Part shown: in pieces, positions 15,001-25,513 of the stretch | How the letters are laid out: each line of letters opens with the position of its first letter | Position numbering within the stretch: the first letter of the stretch is position 1 | Assembly: GCA_004431415.1 (NCBI GenBank) | Contig: QPMI01000534.1 | Span: 1-64,000, forward strand | From: Cyanophora paradoxa | Taxonomy: Eukaryota > Glaucocystophyceae > Cyanophorales > Cyanophoraceae | Direction: 5' to 3' | DNA length: 64,000 bases | Translations under genes and position numbers: made by a program | Notes under the pieces: model-generated | Told to the model about the DNA's origin: nothing | The model's input: only the letters and a program-made list of their open reading frames with translations | The model's database searches: none

Positions 15001-15475
15001 GGTCGATTTGGCTGGATAAAATAATGGAAGCGATTGGCGAGAAACTGAAGCGTTTAATACTAGCTAGTATGCATCTTGATGCTAGATAAGGCTCAGTTTC
15101 GTGCGGATCCGGTACGAAATTTTCTAGATGTATGGCCATACAAAGCGACGAGGAAAAGGCCAGTTTCGCGGCGAGCTAGCCGAGCTAGCAGCGCGCCCGG
15201 CCGGCGTCTTATTGCTCCAGCGTTCGAGTCCCGGGAAGGGCAGTTGGGGGGAGCGGGGGGGCCTGGGCGGGCCTTGAGCTGCCTTGCGCTGTCGAGGGCT
15301 GAAGAGGGGGCCGGGGCGCAGCGACCCCCGAGGCCAACTTCTGCACGGCGAGACATTGGCGCGAAACCAAAAATTTCCCTGCTCTAGATTGCTCTAAACT
15401 GCACTTCTGACGTGCTCAGTTTCGCGCCAATCGTTCGCTGTGCTCCGCTAGAATTTCGGCTGGACATGTATGGCG
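1..15475. repeat. Satellite array, ~33 monomers of ~478 bp
   Basis: The whole stretch is one head-to-tail tandem repeat. A landmark, CTCTAGATTGCTCTAA, recurs near 133, 611, 1090, 1567, 2046 and so on to 15382, 33 times in all. Spacing is 477-480 bp up to about 12100 and then shrinks to 465-474 bp in the last seven units, which carry more single-base losses and shared variants such as AGAATTCGG. The array ends abruptly after TATGGCG near 15475. Each unit pairs an AT-richer half with a very GC-rich half. Short subrepeats around CAGTTTCG occur three times per unit, with one inverted version (GAGAAACTGAAG). Open frames in the array differ between units only through indels and are not genes. A centromeric or subtelomeric role is possible but nothing here proves it. 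Confidence 0.97.
409..462 (+). promoter_or_regulatory. tRNA-like A box and B box, repeated in every satellite unit
   Basis: TAGCCGAGCTAG at 409-420 matches the Pol III A-box consensus TRGCNNAGYNGG at 11 of 12 positions. GTTCGAGTCC at 453-462 matches the B-box core. The gap is 32 nt here and 33 nt in most other units, the spacing found in real tRNAs. TCTTA in the anticodon-loop position recalls tRNA-Lys(CUU), but the D, anticodon and T stems do not pair well, so this is not a functional tRNA. It is better read as a degenerate tRNA-derived (SINE-like) promoter captured in the satellite monomer. The same pair recurs in every monomer. Confidence 0.55.
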
Positions 15476-16163
15476 TTTTTGGTGAATTACCGGCCACAGC
15501 CTCTAGTCTACTCCAGCACTGTGGGGGGCCACTGGGGGCGTATACAGGCAAGGTGGGGCATGATCGAACGGAATAATGTGGAATCATGAATTGTCGGATG
15601 GTCGGTCTGACTCTGTACCGGTCATCATCAATGCTTCATGGTCCTTCGAATTCTTCATTTCGACAAATCACGATCACGCTCAGCGTACTTAGCCTGCACG
15701 TGCCAGTGGTGCCACGGTGCAGTGGGTGCACCGTGCACGCCGGCGCGCGCCCCGCCCGGCCCCCGCGCGGGCCGCGCCGCCGCGCGCGGCGCCGCGCCGG
15801 GCCCCGGCCCCGGGCCCGCAGCGGCGGGCCACGCGTACGGCCGGCGGCCGCGGGCCCGCGGCCTTTCATGAGTTAGCCTGCAACCGTTGAACATGAACCG
15901 TTGAACTTATAATTAGCCTAGTAGGCTGCAAGTTACTTAAGTTATATTAAGTTATATCATAGTATAATTACTGCAAGGCTGGAGGGCCAGTGGAGGGCCA
16001 CTACTAGCCCACTAGTACAGTAGTAGTACTGGAGGCTGCAAGCCTGCAACTGCAAGCTTTAATTTAAGTTGCCTGCAAGTTGGCTGCAACTGCAGCTGCC
16101 TGCAAATTAGGCTGCAATTAAGCCCCGCAGCTGGCAACTTGTGGGCCGCCAAGTTGTGGCAAG
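15476..16163. other. Intergenic, with a GC-extreme palindromic island
   Basis: No gene is recognised. Positions about 15735-15866 are almost pure G and C and consist of overlapping palindromes (GCGCGC, GGGCCC, CGGCCG). Open frames across this block are compositional artefacts. The remainder, about 15900-16160, is built of short words such as CTGCAAG and GGCAACTT. Similar GC-extreme islands occur near 20545-20650 and 51205-52075. Confidence 0.6.
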
Positions 16164-16925
16164 CAGTGATGCTAAACTTTCACTTTCCAAACTTTCAACT
16201 TGAAAATTTTCATGTAAACAAGCCCACACTCACGTGTGGTAAGCCCTGCCAATGCATGCCTGCTATCTCAGCCTCCCTGTCTCAGAGAGTCTGTCTTAGC
16301 GTCAATGAGGCTAAGTGGGCAGCGCTCGGTAGGCGTAGACCTGGCCCTGCACCGTAGGCTGCACGCCGCTCCGGATCCGCCGCCTCTGTGCCGCAGTGCC
16401 CGGCGGCCTAGCCTGCGGGTCCGCCTCGCCCGAGCGTTCCGATCCTCTGCTCCGCCATGGCCCGCCCGCCAAGCATCCGGCCGCGAGCTGCCACCCTCCG
16501 CCCTGAGAGCCTCGCCGCCGCCCTTGGGGCCTCCGCTCCGTCCGCCAAGCCGTTGAGCCACGTCGCCAGGCCGCCGCGCTCCGAGGCTGCGCCCCACCCG
16601 GCGCGCCATGGCGCCCGGCGGCTGCCCCGAGCGCCTCCGCTCCGTCCGGCGAGCCGCGCCGCCGTCCCTGGCGCCTCCTCACCATCCACCAAGTCATGCC
16701 GCCAGGCCGCTGAGCTCCGAGGCTGAGCTCCGCCCGGCGAGCCAGGGCGCCCGGCCCGGCGGCGGCTGCGCGCCGCGCTTCCGCTCCAGGCCGTTGCAGC
16801 TCCTCGCCGCGCCTCTACATGTACATGTACACCGTTGAGCCGTGGGTTCTTAAGCTTGCGTGTGCGAAAGGTTGGGCTTTTTCGAAGCCCCCCCGGGCCG
16901 CCGCTCGCCGCCATATATTGGTCGG

Positions 16926-17095
16926 TGGAGCTTGAGCTCGAGGTGAGATCTAGAGGGGGAAAACAAATAGCTCGAGCTCGAGGCGAGACTCGAGCTCGAG
17001 GGGAGATCGATTGCGAGCTCGAGGTGAGAACTAGAGGGAAATATACATATATATACCTTTCCCTCCTAGATCTCACCTCGAGCTCGAGCTCGTGA
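16926..17095. repeat. GAGCTCGAG-rich repeats with an inverted copy
   Basis: The word GAGCTCGAGGTGAGATCTAG and variants occur near 16929, 16974, 16990 and 17013. The reverse complement follows at about 17064-17096 after a short ATAT spacer. The outer copies could pair into a long hairpin. It lies inside the hAT-like element. Confidence 0.6.
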
Positions 17096-17102
17096 TCATT
17101 AA

Positions 17103-17935
17103 GGGGAGGAGCAAGGTTCCTGTGGCCAGGCGCATTTGGAGATCTTACGAATCTCTTGCAAAGTACCTCGAATGCATATAATATCAATGTGGAGGGCTGC
17201 AGAGGCGAGGGCGCACGGAAATATGTGCAGGCCAGTGCAGGATCGAAATTTTGGCGTCGGCTGGGTTCTTGTGCTCTTTCGCCCCCACAGTGCTTGCGCA
17301 AAGCTTGGAAAAGCTCTCAAATGAATTCTGTAGGGATGGGCATGCGTGAGGATGCGAGGGCGCGCGGAAAGATGCATATGGGCAGGTTCGTCAAGGATCG
17401 AATTTTCGGGGTCGGCTGGGTCCTCGCGGCCCGGCGCATCTGCAAAGCGCGTGGAAGGATTTGTCTACATCTCAAATGTTTATACTATTGTTCCGCGCAT
17501 GCGCCGCGGCGTGGGCGCGCGGAAAGATGTCCGGGCCTGTGCAGGATCGAATTTTCGCCGCCGGGTGCCTTCCTGCACTGTTCCGGCTCCGAAAAGCGGA
17601 TCGCTGGAGTGCGCAGGCCGTGCTATGTCTATGCGCGTGAGTACGCATCGATTGCGCGCGTCGCGGGACCGGGCGGGACCGGCTGGGTCAAAGTTTCCGC
17701 CGACTCTTCGCATTGCAGTGTCGGCGGCGCCCGAAATCGAGCTTGCAGCGGTGCGCGCGCCCTCGGCTCTCATTCTGTACCGCTCTGGGGCGTTCCTGGC
17801 GCGCTTTCGTCGCGGGACCGGGCGGGACCGGGTCCCACTTTTTCGGGTTTCGCGATCGAACCGGGGTATAAATACCGGAATCGATCCGCGAGAGAAATTC
17901 GATTTTCGCCCGACGTCCACGGGAGAGCGGTCGTC
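17103..17935 (+). repeat. Large direct repeat, copy A, with internal ~170-bp subrepeats
   Basis: This segment aligns with 18363-19178. Shared landmarks include GGCCAGGCGCAT, GCGTCGGCTGGGTTCT, a motif CAGGATCGAATTTTCG that recurs about three times in each copy at roughly 170-bp spacing, and the tail GGGGTATAAATACCGG. Frames through it are not conserved as protein between copies, because indels shift them, so it is treated as noncoding. Its function is unknown. Confidence 0.75.
17867..17874 (+). promoter_or_regulatory. TATA box in repeat copy A
   Basis: TATAAATA sits in the context GGGGTATAAATACC, preceded by a GC-rich block with a TTTCGCGATCGAA motif. The same arrangement is kept in copy B. 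A promoter is inferred from the conserved perfect TATA element. No downstream protein is recognised, so any transcript may be noncoding. Confidence 0.45.
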
Positions 17936-18362
17936 TTAGGGGAGCCGGGATCGAAATTGATTCGTGACAAGGCTGGACATGTCGGCATGCAAGCTGGAGA
18001 TTTGATCCATGAGAGAGAGTCGATAGAAAATTGCGTGATGTCATCGTTGAGGTAAGTGCGTGAATTGATTCAGGATGAGTTCGGGGCGTACAGGCGGGAC
18101 GGACGTAACCTGGAAGTTACAGGAATTTCGATCGCCGACCCGGATTTCCGACAAGCCCTGGGCCCCTGCGGGTCCCAAACATCGGGCGAAGCCTCTGCCG
18201 CCCTCTTCGCGTCCCCCTTTTTCATCGCGACCCGTCGCGGCTGTCAGTGGCCTGGCGGGGCAGGGAGGCTAGAGAGAATATAATGAGGGGAGGAGTGGTG
18301 CTGCCAATCATGATCAGCTAGCTGTAGTTGAGCTCGAGGCCCTAAGGAAATTGAGGGGAGAT

Positions 18363-19178
18363 ATTGTTGAGGGGAGGGGCGAGGTTCTCGCGGCCAGGCG
18401 CATGCGCAGAGCTTATAAATCGCTTAAACAGAATCTCGAATGCATGCAAGATCCATGTGCAGGGCTGAGGAGGCGAGGGCGCGCGGAAATACATGCAGGC
18501 CTGTCCAGGATCGAAAATTTGGCGTCGGCTGGGTTCTCGTGCTCTGTCGCGGCCACAGAGCTTGCGGAAGGCTTCGTTTAGAGCTCAAATGAATACTGTA
18601 GCGATGGGCATGCGTGAGGATGCGATGGGGCGCGGAAAGATGCACAGGTCCGTCCAGGATCGAATTTTCGGGGTCGGCTGGGTCCTCGCGGCCCGGCGCA
18701 AGTAGAGACCGTGCGAAAGGCTTCTTTTACATCTCAAATGCATATACTATTGATGCGCGCATGCGCCGTGGCCTGGGCGTGCGGAAAGATGGCCGGGGCT
18801 GTGGAGGATCGAATTTTTGCTGTCGGGTACCTTCCTGCACTGTTCCGGGTCCGAAAAGCGGATATTTGGAGTGCGCAGGCCTTGCTATGTCTATGCGCGC
18901 CCGTATGCATCGAATGCGCGCGCCGGGGGACCGGCCGGAACCGGCTGGATCAAAATTGTGGCCGACTCTTTGGACTGGAGCGTCGGCGGCGGCCGAAATC
19001 GAGCTTGCCGCAATGCGCGCGCTCTCGGCTGTCATTCTGACCGCTCTGGGGCGTCCCTGGCGCGCTTTCGTCGCGGGACCGGGTCCCACTTTTTGGGGTT
19101 TCGCGATCGAAGCGGGGTATAAATACCGGAATTGATCCGTGAGAGAAAATCGATTTTCGCGCGACACGATTTAGGGGA
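18363..19178 (+). repeat. Large direct repeat, copy B
   Basis: This is the diverged second copy of the 17103-17935 segment in the same orientation. The order of landmarks is the same: AGGGGAGG start, GCGTCGGCTGGGT motifs, CACTGTTCCG, TATAAATA and GAGAGAAA. Divergence is mostly scattered substitutions and small indels, so the duplication is not recent. Confidence 0.75.
19118..19125 (+). promoter_or_regulatory. TATA box in repeat copy B
   Basis: TATAAATA lies in the same GGGGTATAAATACCGG context and at the same relative position as in copy A, although the surrounding sequence has diverged. That conservation supports a real promoter element. Confidence 0.45.
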
Positions 19179-19855
19179 GCTAGGACTCCAGAAATAAATC
19201 AGTGGAGGTTGGCCGACTGTCAGTTCTACTGTGTCACGTCGGAGACCGTTCGCCTTCATTGCGGAGATTGCGAATCTGGACGCTCGGACCAATCGGACTC
19301 GAGTGGAAAAAAAATAGAACCGGTCGTTCACCATTGACATACGAAAGAGGCTTCGCCCGAAATTGGCAGGGCTAATTTTCAGTAAATTTTCACCTCCAAA
19401 ATGAGCAATGAAAACTTTCAATAAATTTGCAAGGGGGGTACCCTTGAAGAGGCCATTCTGGGGCGTTTCACGCCATAAACGAGGGTCAAATCCGTCGAAA
19501 TACGAGACTATGGAGGCCTGGACACATTCTGGCGGTCTCTGCTGGTGTCAAGAGACCAGATTATGCATTTCTCAGGAACCGTACCGTACCCCCCTCCCCA
19601 ACGTGAAAAGAACGGCAAAGATACATCTGCAGCTGCATGCACATCGTGCACTTGTAATACAAAGGTTGTCGATGACATCTTAACGCATATCGCTCGTGTC
19701 TAGAGGCTTCTCTGCAGAGAAACGTGTCACTTTCGCTGTGCAAGTAAACTTCGAATGGGTGAAAATATTTCAAGTTTGCTGAAAGTTTTCGAAAGTTTAC
19801 TGAAAATTTACAGGGCATTTTGGGATAATAAAATTTCAGCAACACTGGTGGCAAG

Positions 19856-20893
19856 CAGTGGCAAGCACTGGCAACTTGCCAAGTTGTGCCAAGCCTGCAA
19901 GTAAGGCTGCAACTTCCCTTTTTTAGCTACTGGAGAGCTGGAAATATTTAGTGGGCTGCATATTTATAGTACTAAAAGTTTTTGGGCGATGTACTAAATA
20001 TTTCCCGCCTGCTAAAGTCGAGAATTTGTAGGGGTAGTTCCGTCTCCGCCATACAAAAGCTTAAGCCCTGCGAATGCGGACCTACTAAAAATTTACCAGC
20101 TGCTAAAGTGGCAGTTTTGGCGAAGTACTAATTATTTTCCTGTACTAAATTAACTAGTTTTACAGTACTAGTATAGCCTGCAAGTTCGGGTCCTTGCGAT
20201 TGTACGGTTGTACCCGGTAAGTTGTAAGTTGTAAGTTAAACTTGTAACGGCTGGATCCAGGGACCAGGATCCTCCGAGTGTTCGCGGCTCCGAGTTAAGA
20301 TTATTTAGGATAGGGTTCGCGGTTTGGGGTACCGGTACTCTACTTATACACGTATCACTGCCGATTCACTGGTATCAGCCTGTCAATGCTGGGCCATTGC
20401 TAGCTGTCATCACTGTCATGATCAGCACCAGCGCCGATTCAGCGGAATGATCTTATCATGATCGATCATCGGATATCAGCGGCGATTCAGCGCCTGATCA
20501 TGATCAGGCGCGGTCCGGTCACACGACTCCGGTGTGGTCCCGTCACTCCGTACGTACGCGTGGCGCCGGCCGGCCGTCTGCCAGTGACCGCCACACGATC
20601 GCGGCCCGGCGGCCGGCCTGGCGCCGGCCGACGCGCGTGCGTCGCCGAGTCGATCACAAAAGTTGGTGCTGCTGCACTGCTGCAGCGCTGCATGCACTGC
20701 AGCTGCGGACTACGCGTACGAACGCATAAGCCGTGTGACGCGCCCCCAGATCTGGTCTAGATCTTTCGCGCGCGGCGCCGGCGCAGCCACGTGGAGCTCG
20801 CTCGCGCGGGTGTCGTCGGTGGTAGCAACCTAGGCCTTGTAAAGTGGTTTTCGCCAGTTCCGCAGCTATCGCACAGCGTCCATCGCATGCGCA
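19856..20893. other. Intergenic, no gene recognised
   Basis: This is a mixed AT/GC stretch with short palindromes (GATCATGATC near 20455-20515, GGCCGGCC near 20570) and a GC-extreme island at about 20545-20650. Short frames here resemble no family. It is the upstream region of the PLP-enzyme gene. No TATA element is evident immediately before the start codon. Confidence 0.5.
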
Positions 20894-23800
20894 ATGGGAG
20901 GATGTTGCAGCAGAGCGCCTGCAGTCCACGACGTCGACGCTCCAGCGCGCTCGCATGCACCTCGCAATCGGCCGCATGCGCGGCTGAACCCGGGCATCGC
21001 CAGCGGCGAATTCAAACCCATCGGGCTCGTTAACGTTGCTCCGGCGGCCCGGGTCGGAGCGAATCAAGGCCGGGACGCGCAGCCGGCTGCAACGTTAACA
21101 GCAATTGCAAAGGCGGACCGCGAGAATGTGCAAGTCCTGGCCGTCCACAGCGACCGCGAGGGCGGCGAGCCGCAGAAGGCAGTCTTGGACCTCGACGTCG
21201 ACACTGACAGCGTCGCCGACGTCGACCTTCGCTCTGGCATTTCCAGCGGCGAGCTGCTCCCAAAACCGCCGGCGCCCCCGACGCGGAAGGCAAGTCCTTC
21301 AATTCAATAAGTCACACATATAGATGCATTCTGAATCCATTCTCCCGCACCGTGGCACGCCGCGCGGCCGCTTTTACTTCTGTTTTCGGTGACATTCTAA
21401 ATTTGCGCATGCAGAAGTCGTTGCCCAAGTCCGCGTCTTTCGAATTCCAGGTCCGCCGCAAGCGCGCGGTCGCGGCCAGCTGCAACCCACCGCAAATTCT
21501 AGTTCTTGCGTTTGCGTTCGACGGTTCTGACACGGCCGCGGGGATTCGCGCGCGCCCACGCAGGAGCCCGAGCCGCCCCGCTTCGCGATCGACCAGAGCA
21601 AGGGCCTGCACCCCCGAATCAAGGCCCGCCACCCAACGCCCTGCCGCCCCAGTCGGCATCGATATCGGCTCTCGAATTTAAATTAAACTCTGGCGCCTGC
21701 GCAGGGCCTCCTCGAGGACGAGGACTACCTCGAGGGCGGCACCCTCGACCGCCTCAAGGCAACCAGCTACGCTCACCTCGACGTCCGCTCGCTCGCCCGG
21801 CCCCCCGCCGTGTCTAATTTATCGCACTTTTAATTAAGAGACTTGAGCTTAAGCTCATCCGATGGTCCGCGCGCGCGCAGGCGCAGGCGCACACGTACCT
21901 GGACTTCACGGGGGGCGGCCTGGCCTGCCAGAGCCAGCTCAAGCGCCTCTTCGACTTCCTGCAGAACCACGTCCTCGGCAACCCGCACAGCATGAGCCCC
22001 ACGTCCAACCTCGCCTCTTCCCTGTCCGCACCATCCGGATTCTATAGCCACAATATAAATGGCGCGATGGCCGCTCCTGAAAGCGCCCCGCGCGCCGCGC
22101 GACCGCAGCGAGGCGGACGCCCGGAAAGCCGTCCGAGTATTCTTCAATGTGCCTGACGTGCGGCCGGGCACCCCTTCAAAATTTAATCCATTATTGAAAT
22201 ATCATGGAGAGCTCTTCGGGATGCTAATTAATGGTTGGCGGTATACACGCGCAGGACTACGCGGTGGTCTTCACGCCGAACGCGTCGGGGGCGATGCGGA
22301 TCATCGCCGAGTGCTACGCCTTCGGCCCGGGAGTCCCCTTCCTTCTCTCCGCCGACAACCACAACTCCGTCGGCGGCATCCGCGAGGTCTGCTCTTCAGC
22401 ATCCCCGGCAATATTAATGACACGACGCCAGTCTTCGAATTTCGATATCACGCTGGCGTCCGAGCCGATTCCAAATTCTAATGCTTCGCGCCGCGTGCGC
22501 AGTTCGCGCGGGCGAAGGGATCGAGCGTCACGTACGTGCCGCTGGACGACGAGCTGTCCATGGACGAGGAGTTCTTGAAGGTGCGCTGCAACGCTTACGT
22601 ATACGATTAATTATATTTGAATACCGGCTCACGAGCACATGTTCATGGCTGTTAAATACGATTGCCGGCCGCATGCGAATTCTATGTTCTATATATCGTA
22701 CCTGTTATTATTATAAGCTTCCGCACGCCCCTCTTGTGCATCGCGAGTCCCCTGATGAATCCGCGACCCGCAGCGCGCCCTGCGGGAGAAGCCGGCGGGC
22801 CAGCACGGCCTCTTCGCGTACCCCGCGCAGTCGAACGTCAGCGGGGTAAAGCACCCGCTCGCCTACACCGCAGCCGCCCGCGAGGCCGGCTGGGACGTGC
22901 TCCTCGACGCCTCCGCCTTCGTGCCCACCAGCACCCTCGACGTCGCCAAGTGGCGCCCCGACTTCGTCGCCATGTCCTTCTACAAGGCAAGCTCCGGATC
23001 CTGCAAGGCTTGCACAAGCTTAAGGCGACGTCGACGTTGACGGCGGCTCCGCAGATGTTTGGGTTTCCCACGGGGATCGGCTGCCTGCTGCTGCGCCGCG
23101 AGGCGGCGAAGCGCCTGCCCAAGCCGTACTTCGCGGGCGGCACCGTCCTGCTCGTCACCCAGGCGACGGACTTCCACATCCTCGAGCCGAACCCCGACAG
23201 GCTCCACGCCGTCTACGAGGCGCGCCTTCACACATATTCTTTGTTGTTTGGCGGCCGCCTCACGTCCGATCCGGATCCCGGGCCGCACAGGACGGGACGA
23301 CGAGCTACCAGATGCTGCCGGGCGTGACCATTGGCCTCGACTTCCTCTCCCACCACCTCGCCGCCATCGACCACCGCGTGCGCCTTCCCTAAAGCTGCAC
23401 ATGTACTGCCTTCCGTTGCGCCGACCGAATTTTCCTGAACTTGCAGCTCTTCGCAATTCTGAAGCACGTGATGCCGGCGATGGCGGCGCTGCGGCACCCG
23501 CGCACGGGGCGGCCCCTCGTGAAGATATTCGGCCCGGGGCCGGACGCTGACCTGCGGGCGCGGCGGCGCGGGGCGACAATCGTCTTCAACCTCTTCGACG
23601 CGGAGGGCAGGGGCGTCTACTTCGGCCTCGTCGAGAAGCTCGCCGCCGAGCGCGGCATCTCCCTCCGCACCGGCTGCTTCTGCAACCCGGGTGCGCGAAA
23701 TTCGATTCTTCGCTGACGCGTTTTAATTTGGACGCGGGGGCAGGCTGCATGGAGAAGATCCTGGGGCTCAAGCGGGAGACCCTGCTGGCGATCGAGCAGC

Positions 23801-24216
23801 GGTGGAGGAGGGAGAAGGCGGCCGGGGCCGAGGGGCACCCCGACGTGTACACGCGGATCACGGACGGGCTGATCCCCGTCGAGGGCCAGGGCGCCGTCCG
23901 CGTCTCGTTCGGGATCACGAGGTGAGGCCCCGTGAGGGCCGCAGATTTAGATCTAGATCTAGAGCCAACCAACGATATCGAACCTCTCATGGCCATATCC
24001 TAGCCTCGAGCTCGAGCTCCTCCCGATTAATTCTGCGAGCCTCATGCACCTAACTTTGGGCGGCCCCGCGCGCGCAGCACGGCGCTGGACGCCTCCCGCC
24101 TCCTCCACTTCCTCGACGAATTCCTCGACGAGTCCTTCGTCGCCCGCGAGCGCCGCAAGCTCGAGTCCGGCGGCTCCGCCCCCGCGTACGCCTGCGCCGA
24201 CGGCAGCTGCTTCTAG
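20894..24216 (+). CDS. Molybdenum-cofactor-sulfurase-like PLP enzyme (aminotransferase class V)
   Basis: A 14-exon model encodes about 658 residues: 20894-21289, 21415-21450, 21564-21623, 21705-21782, 21881-22002, 22109-22157, 22255-22386, 22503-22580, 22774-22986, 23055-23219, 23291-23377, 23447-23690, 23744-23921, 24078-24216. All phases agree. Family landmarks are YLDFTGGGL, FTPNASGAMR, SADNHNSVGGIRE, SFYKMFGFPTG with the PLP lysine at about residue 388, AGGTV, and RTGCFCNPG near the end. This is the desulfurase part of Mo-cofactor sulfurases. No MOSC domain follows; the protein ends CADGSCF. The first ~130 residues are an acidic, low-complexity extension starting MGGCCS, which fits N-myristoylation plus palmitoylation. 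Four introns start with GC (21290, 21624, 22987, 23220). The exact substrate is uncertain: Mo-cofactor sulfuration or another cysteine desulfuration. Confidence 0.85.
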
Positions 24217-24911
24217 CTTCGGCCAAATTAAACTTCGTTCGTGTCACATGTACAGTGCTCTTCTCGCAATATTTCGCTCTAGACCTAGATCGAGCTTTAT
24301 AGCATTGGCGTGCTTGATAATAATTTTAATATTGTACGCGTATCGCATTATAGTTCGTAAGTATCTCTCGCTATCTACATATAGCTAGTTCTGCGATAGT
24401 GATACAAAACGTTTGCCCTGATATTTCTACTTATACCATAATATTTGTAATCTCTATGTCACAGTGTACCTTGAGTTCGCCGCTGCTATACTATAGCTAG
24501 TGCGCTGCAGCTGTCAGTTCTAGTTCTGGTCCTAACCTAGACTATAGTCACTAGCTATAGACAGCTGGGGCTAGCCCTATAGGTAATATTCAATCCTAAC
24601 TAGTTATATATACTTGGCTCGCAATTCTTTTCCGATGCACCTGGCCAGCTGCAGGCATGTGCAGCTGCAGGCTGAGTTAACGTTAACTTTGTAATTGATC
24701 ATGATATCCTTAGCCCGTCGAGTGAGGGTTCGCCCTGGTTCGCCCTGAGTGCAAAATTAAATCTGCCGACGACCTATAATTCTGAACTGGAGCATGCCCC
24801 GTCCAAGCCTCCTACCCGGCCCCCCGGCCCGCGAAAATATTCGACCAACGTGATAAAATTAGTATGCATGCGCACATGTGCAAGTACTGGCTCGAGACCA
24901 GAAAAGGACTT
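24217..24911. other. Intergenic, convergent 3' ends
   Basis: AT-rich sequence with many CTAG/TATAG words lies between two convergent genes. No coding frame, RNA gene or transposon end is recognised. Confidence 0.6.
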
Positions 24912-25513
24912 CTACCAGCCCATCTCGAAGAGGTCGTCCATGTACTCGAACTCGGCGAGAGGCTGCGACCGCGGCCGAGCCGGGCGCCGCCGTCAGCAGC
25001 AGCGCGCGCCCCAACAGGTGAACTAGAGAAACATGTACACGGGAAGAGGAAATTAAATTATTTAAAGCCGCCCCGGGCCGCATGCGCGCACCTGGCAGAC
25101 CTTGCAGGGGGTGCGCCCCACCAGCTCCGCCTCCTCTCTCGAGCCGAAGTGGACGAGGTCGGGGCGGAAGGGGAGGTAGTACTCGGGCTCGCCCGTCTGC
25201 AGGTCCCGCTCGTGCAGGTAGAAGCACGCGCCGATGTGGTGCGCGTACTCGTTCGGCGCGTCGACCGCCCAGCGAGTCTCGAAGTCGTTCGGATCTGGCT
25301 GGGGCCGCTGCTCGACCACGGGCGGGCGCTGTTGCGAGCGGGCCGGGCCCGGGGGCATCATGATTATCATTATAAAAGTATGACGTCTGTACATGTACAT
25401 CACAGTACATGTGAATGATTATGAAGCGCACCGACGGCGGCTTGATGTTGAGAGCCTCTATCCCTTCAACGGCGGACTCGTACGCCGCATAGTCGACGTC
25501 ACTTGCAATTGCA
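24912..25513 (-). CDS. Small protein with an Ada-like metal-binding motif, 5' end not resolved
   Basis: Three exons read in phase on the minus strand: 25513-25432, 25328-25092 and 24962-24912, with GTGCGC donors after the first two. The central exon encodes an Asp/Pro-rich segment, then HHIGACFYLHERD, and ends HFGSREEAELVGRTPCKVCQ. The pattern of a Cys after His, then F-x-SREEA-x4-G-x-x-PC-x-x-C resembles the zinc-binding region found at the start of Ada and in related small domains. The last exon encodes an acidic tail ending in FEMGW. Upstream exons probably exist, since the first listed one starts mid-codon. The metal-binding role is inferred from residue spacing only. Confidence 0.5.

Larger units (their letters stand above)
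16164..19847. mobile_element. hAT-like DNA element, 3.7 kb, non-autonomous
   Basis: The left end reads CAGTGATGCTAAACTTTC and the right end, on the opposite strand, CAGTGTTGCTGAAATTTT. These are imperfect terminal inverted repeats of the CAGTG..TGC type seen in hAT transposons. Exactly outside both ends is the same 8-bp sequence, GTGGCAAG (16156-16163 and 19848-19855), the expected hAT target-site duplication. Just inside both ends are subterminal repeats around GAAAGTT. No transposase frame was recognised. The interior holds a GC-rich block (about 16440-16800), an inverted GAGCTCGAG repeat and two ~0.8-kb direct repeats, so the element looks non-autonomous. Confidence 0.7.

Noticed and set aside
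135-15387. Many 60-140-residue open frames on both strands of the satellite
   Set aside because: They repeat with every monomer and change length and frame with single-base indels; no start context, introns or family resemblance.
1-15475. CRISPR array
   Set aside because: Repeats are ~478 bp and contiguous without unique spacers, in a clearly eukaryotic, intron-rich context.
15700-15890. Open frames on both strands in the GC island
   Set aside because: Extreme GC content suppresses stop codons in all frames; the products are pure Arg/Ala/Pro/Gly.
17156-18055. A 299-residue open frame across repeat copy A
   Set aside because: The second copy of the repeat does not keep the frame, and the product is low-complexity Arg/Gly/Ala with no recognisable domain.
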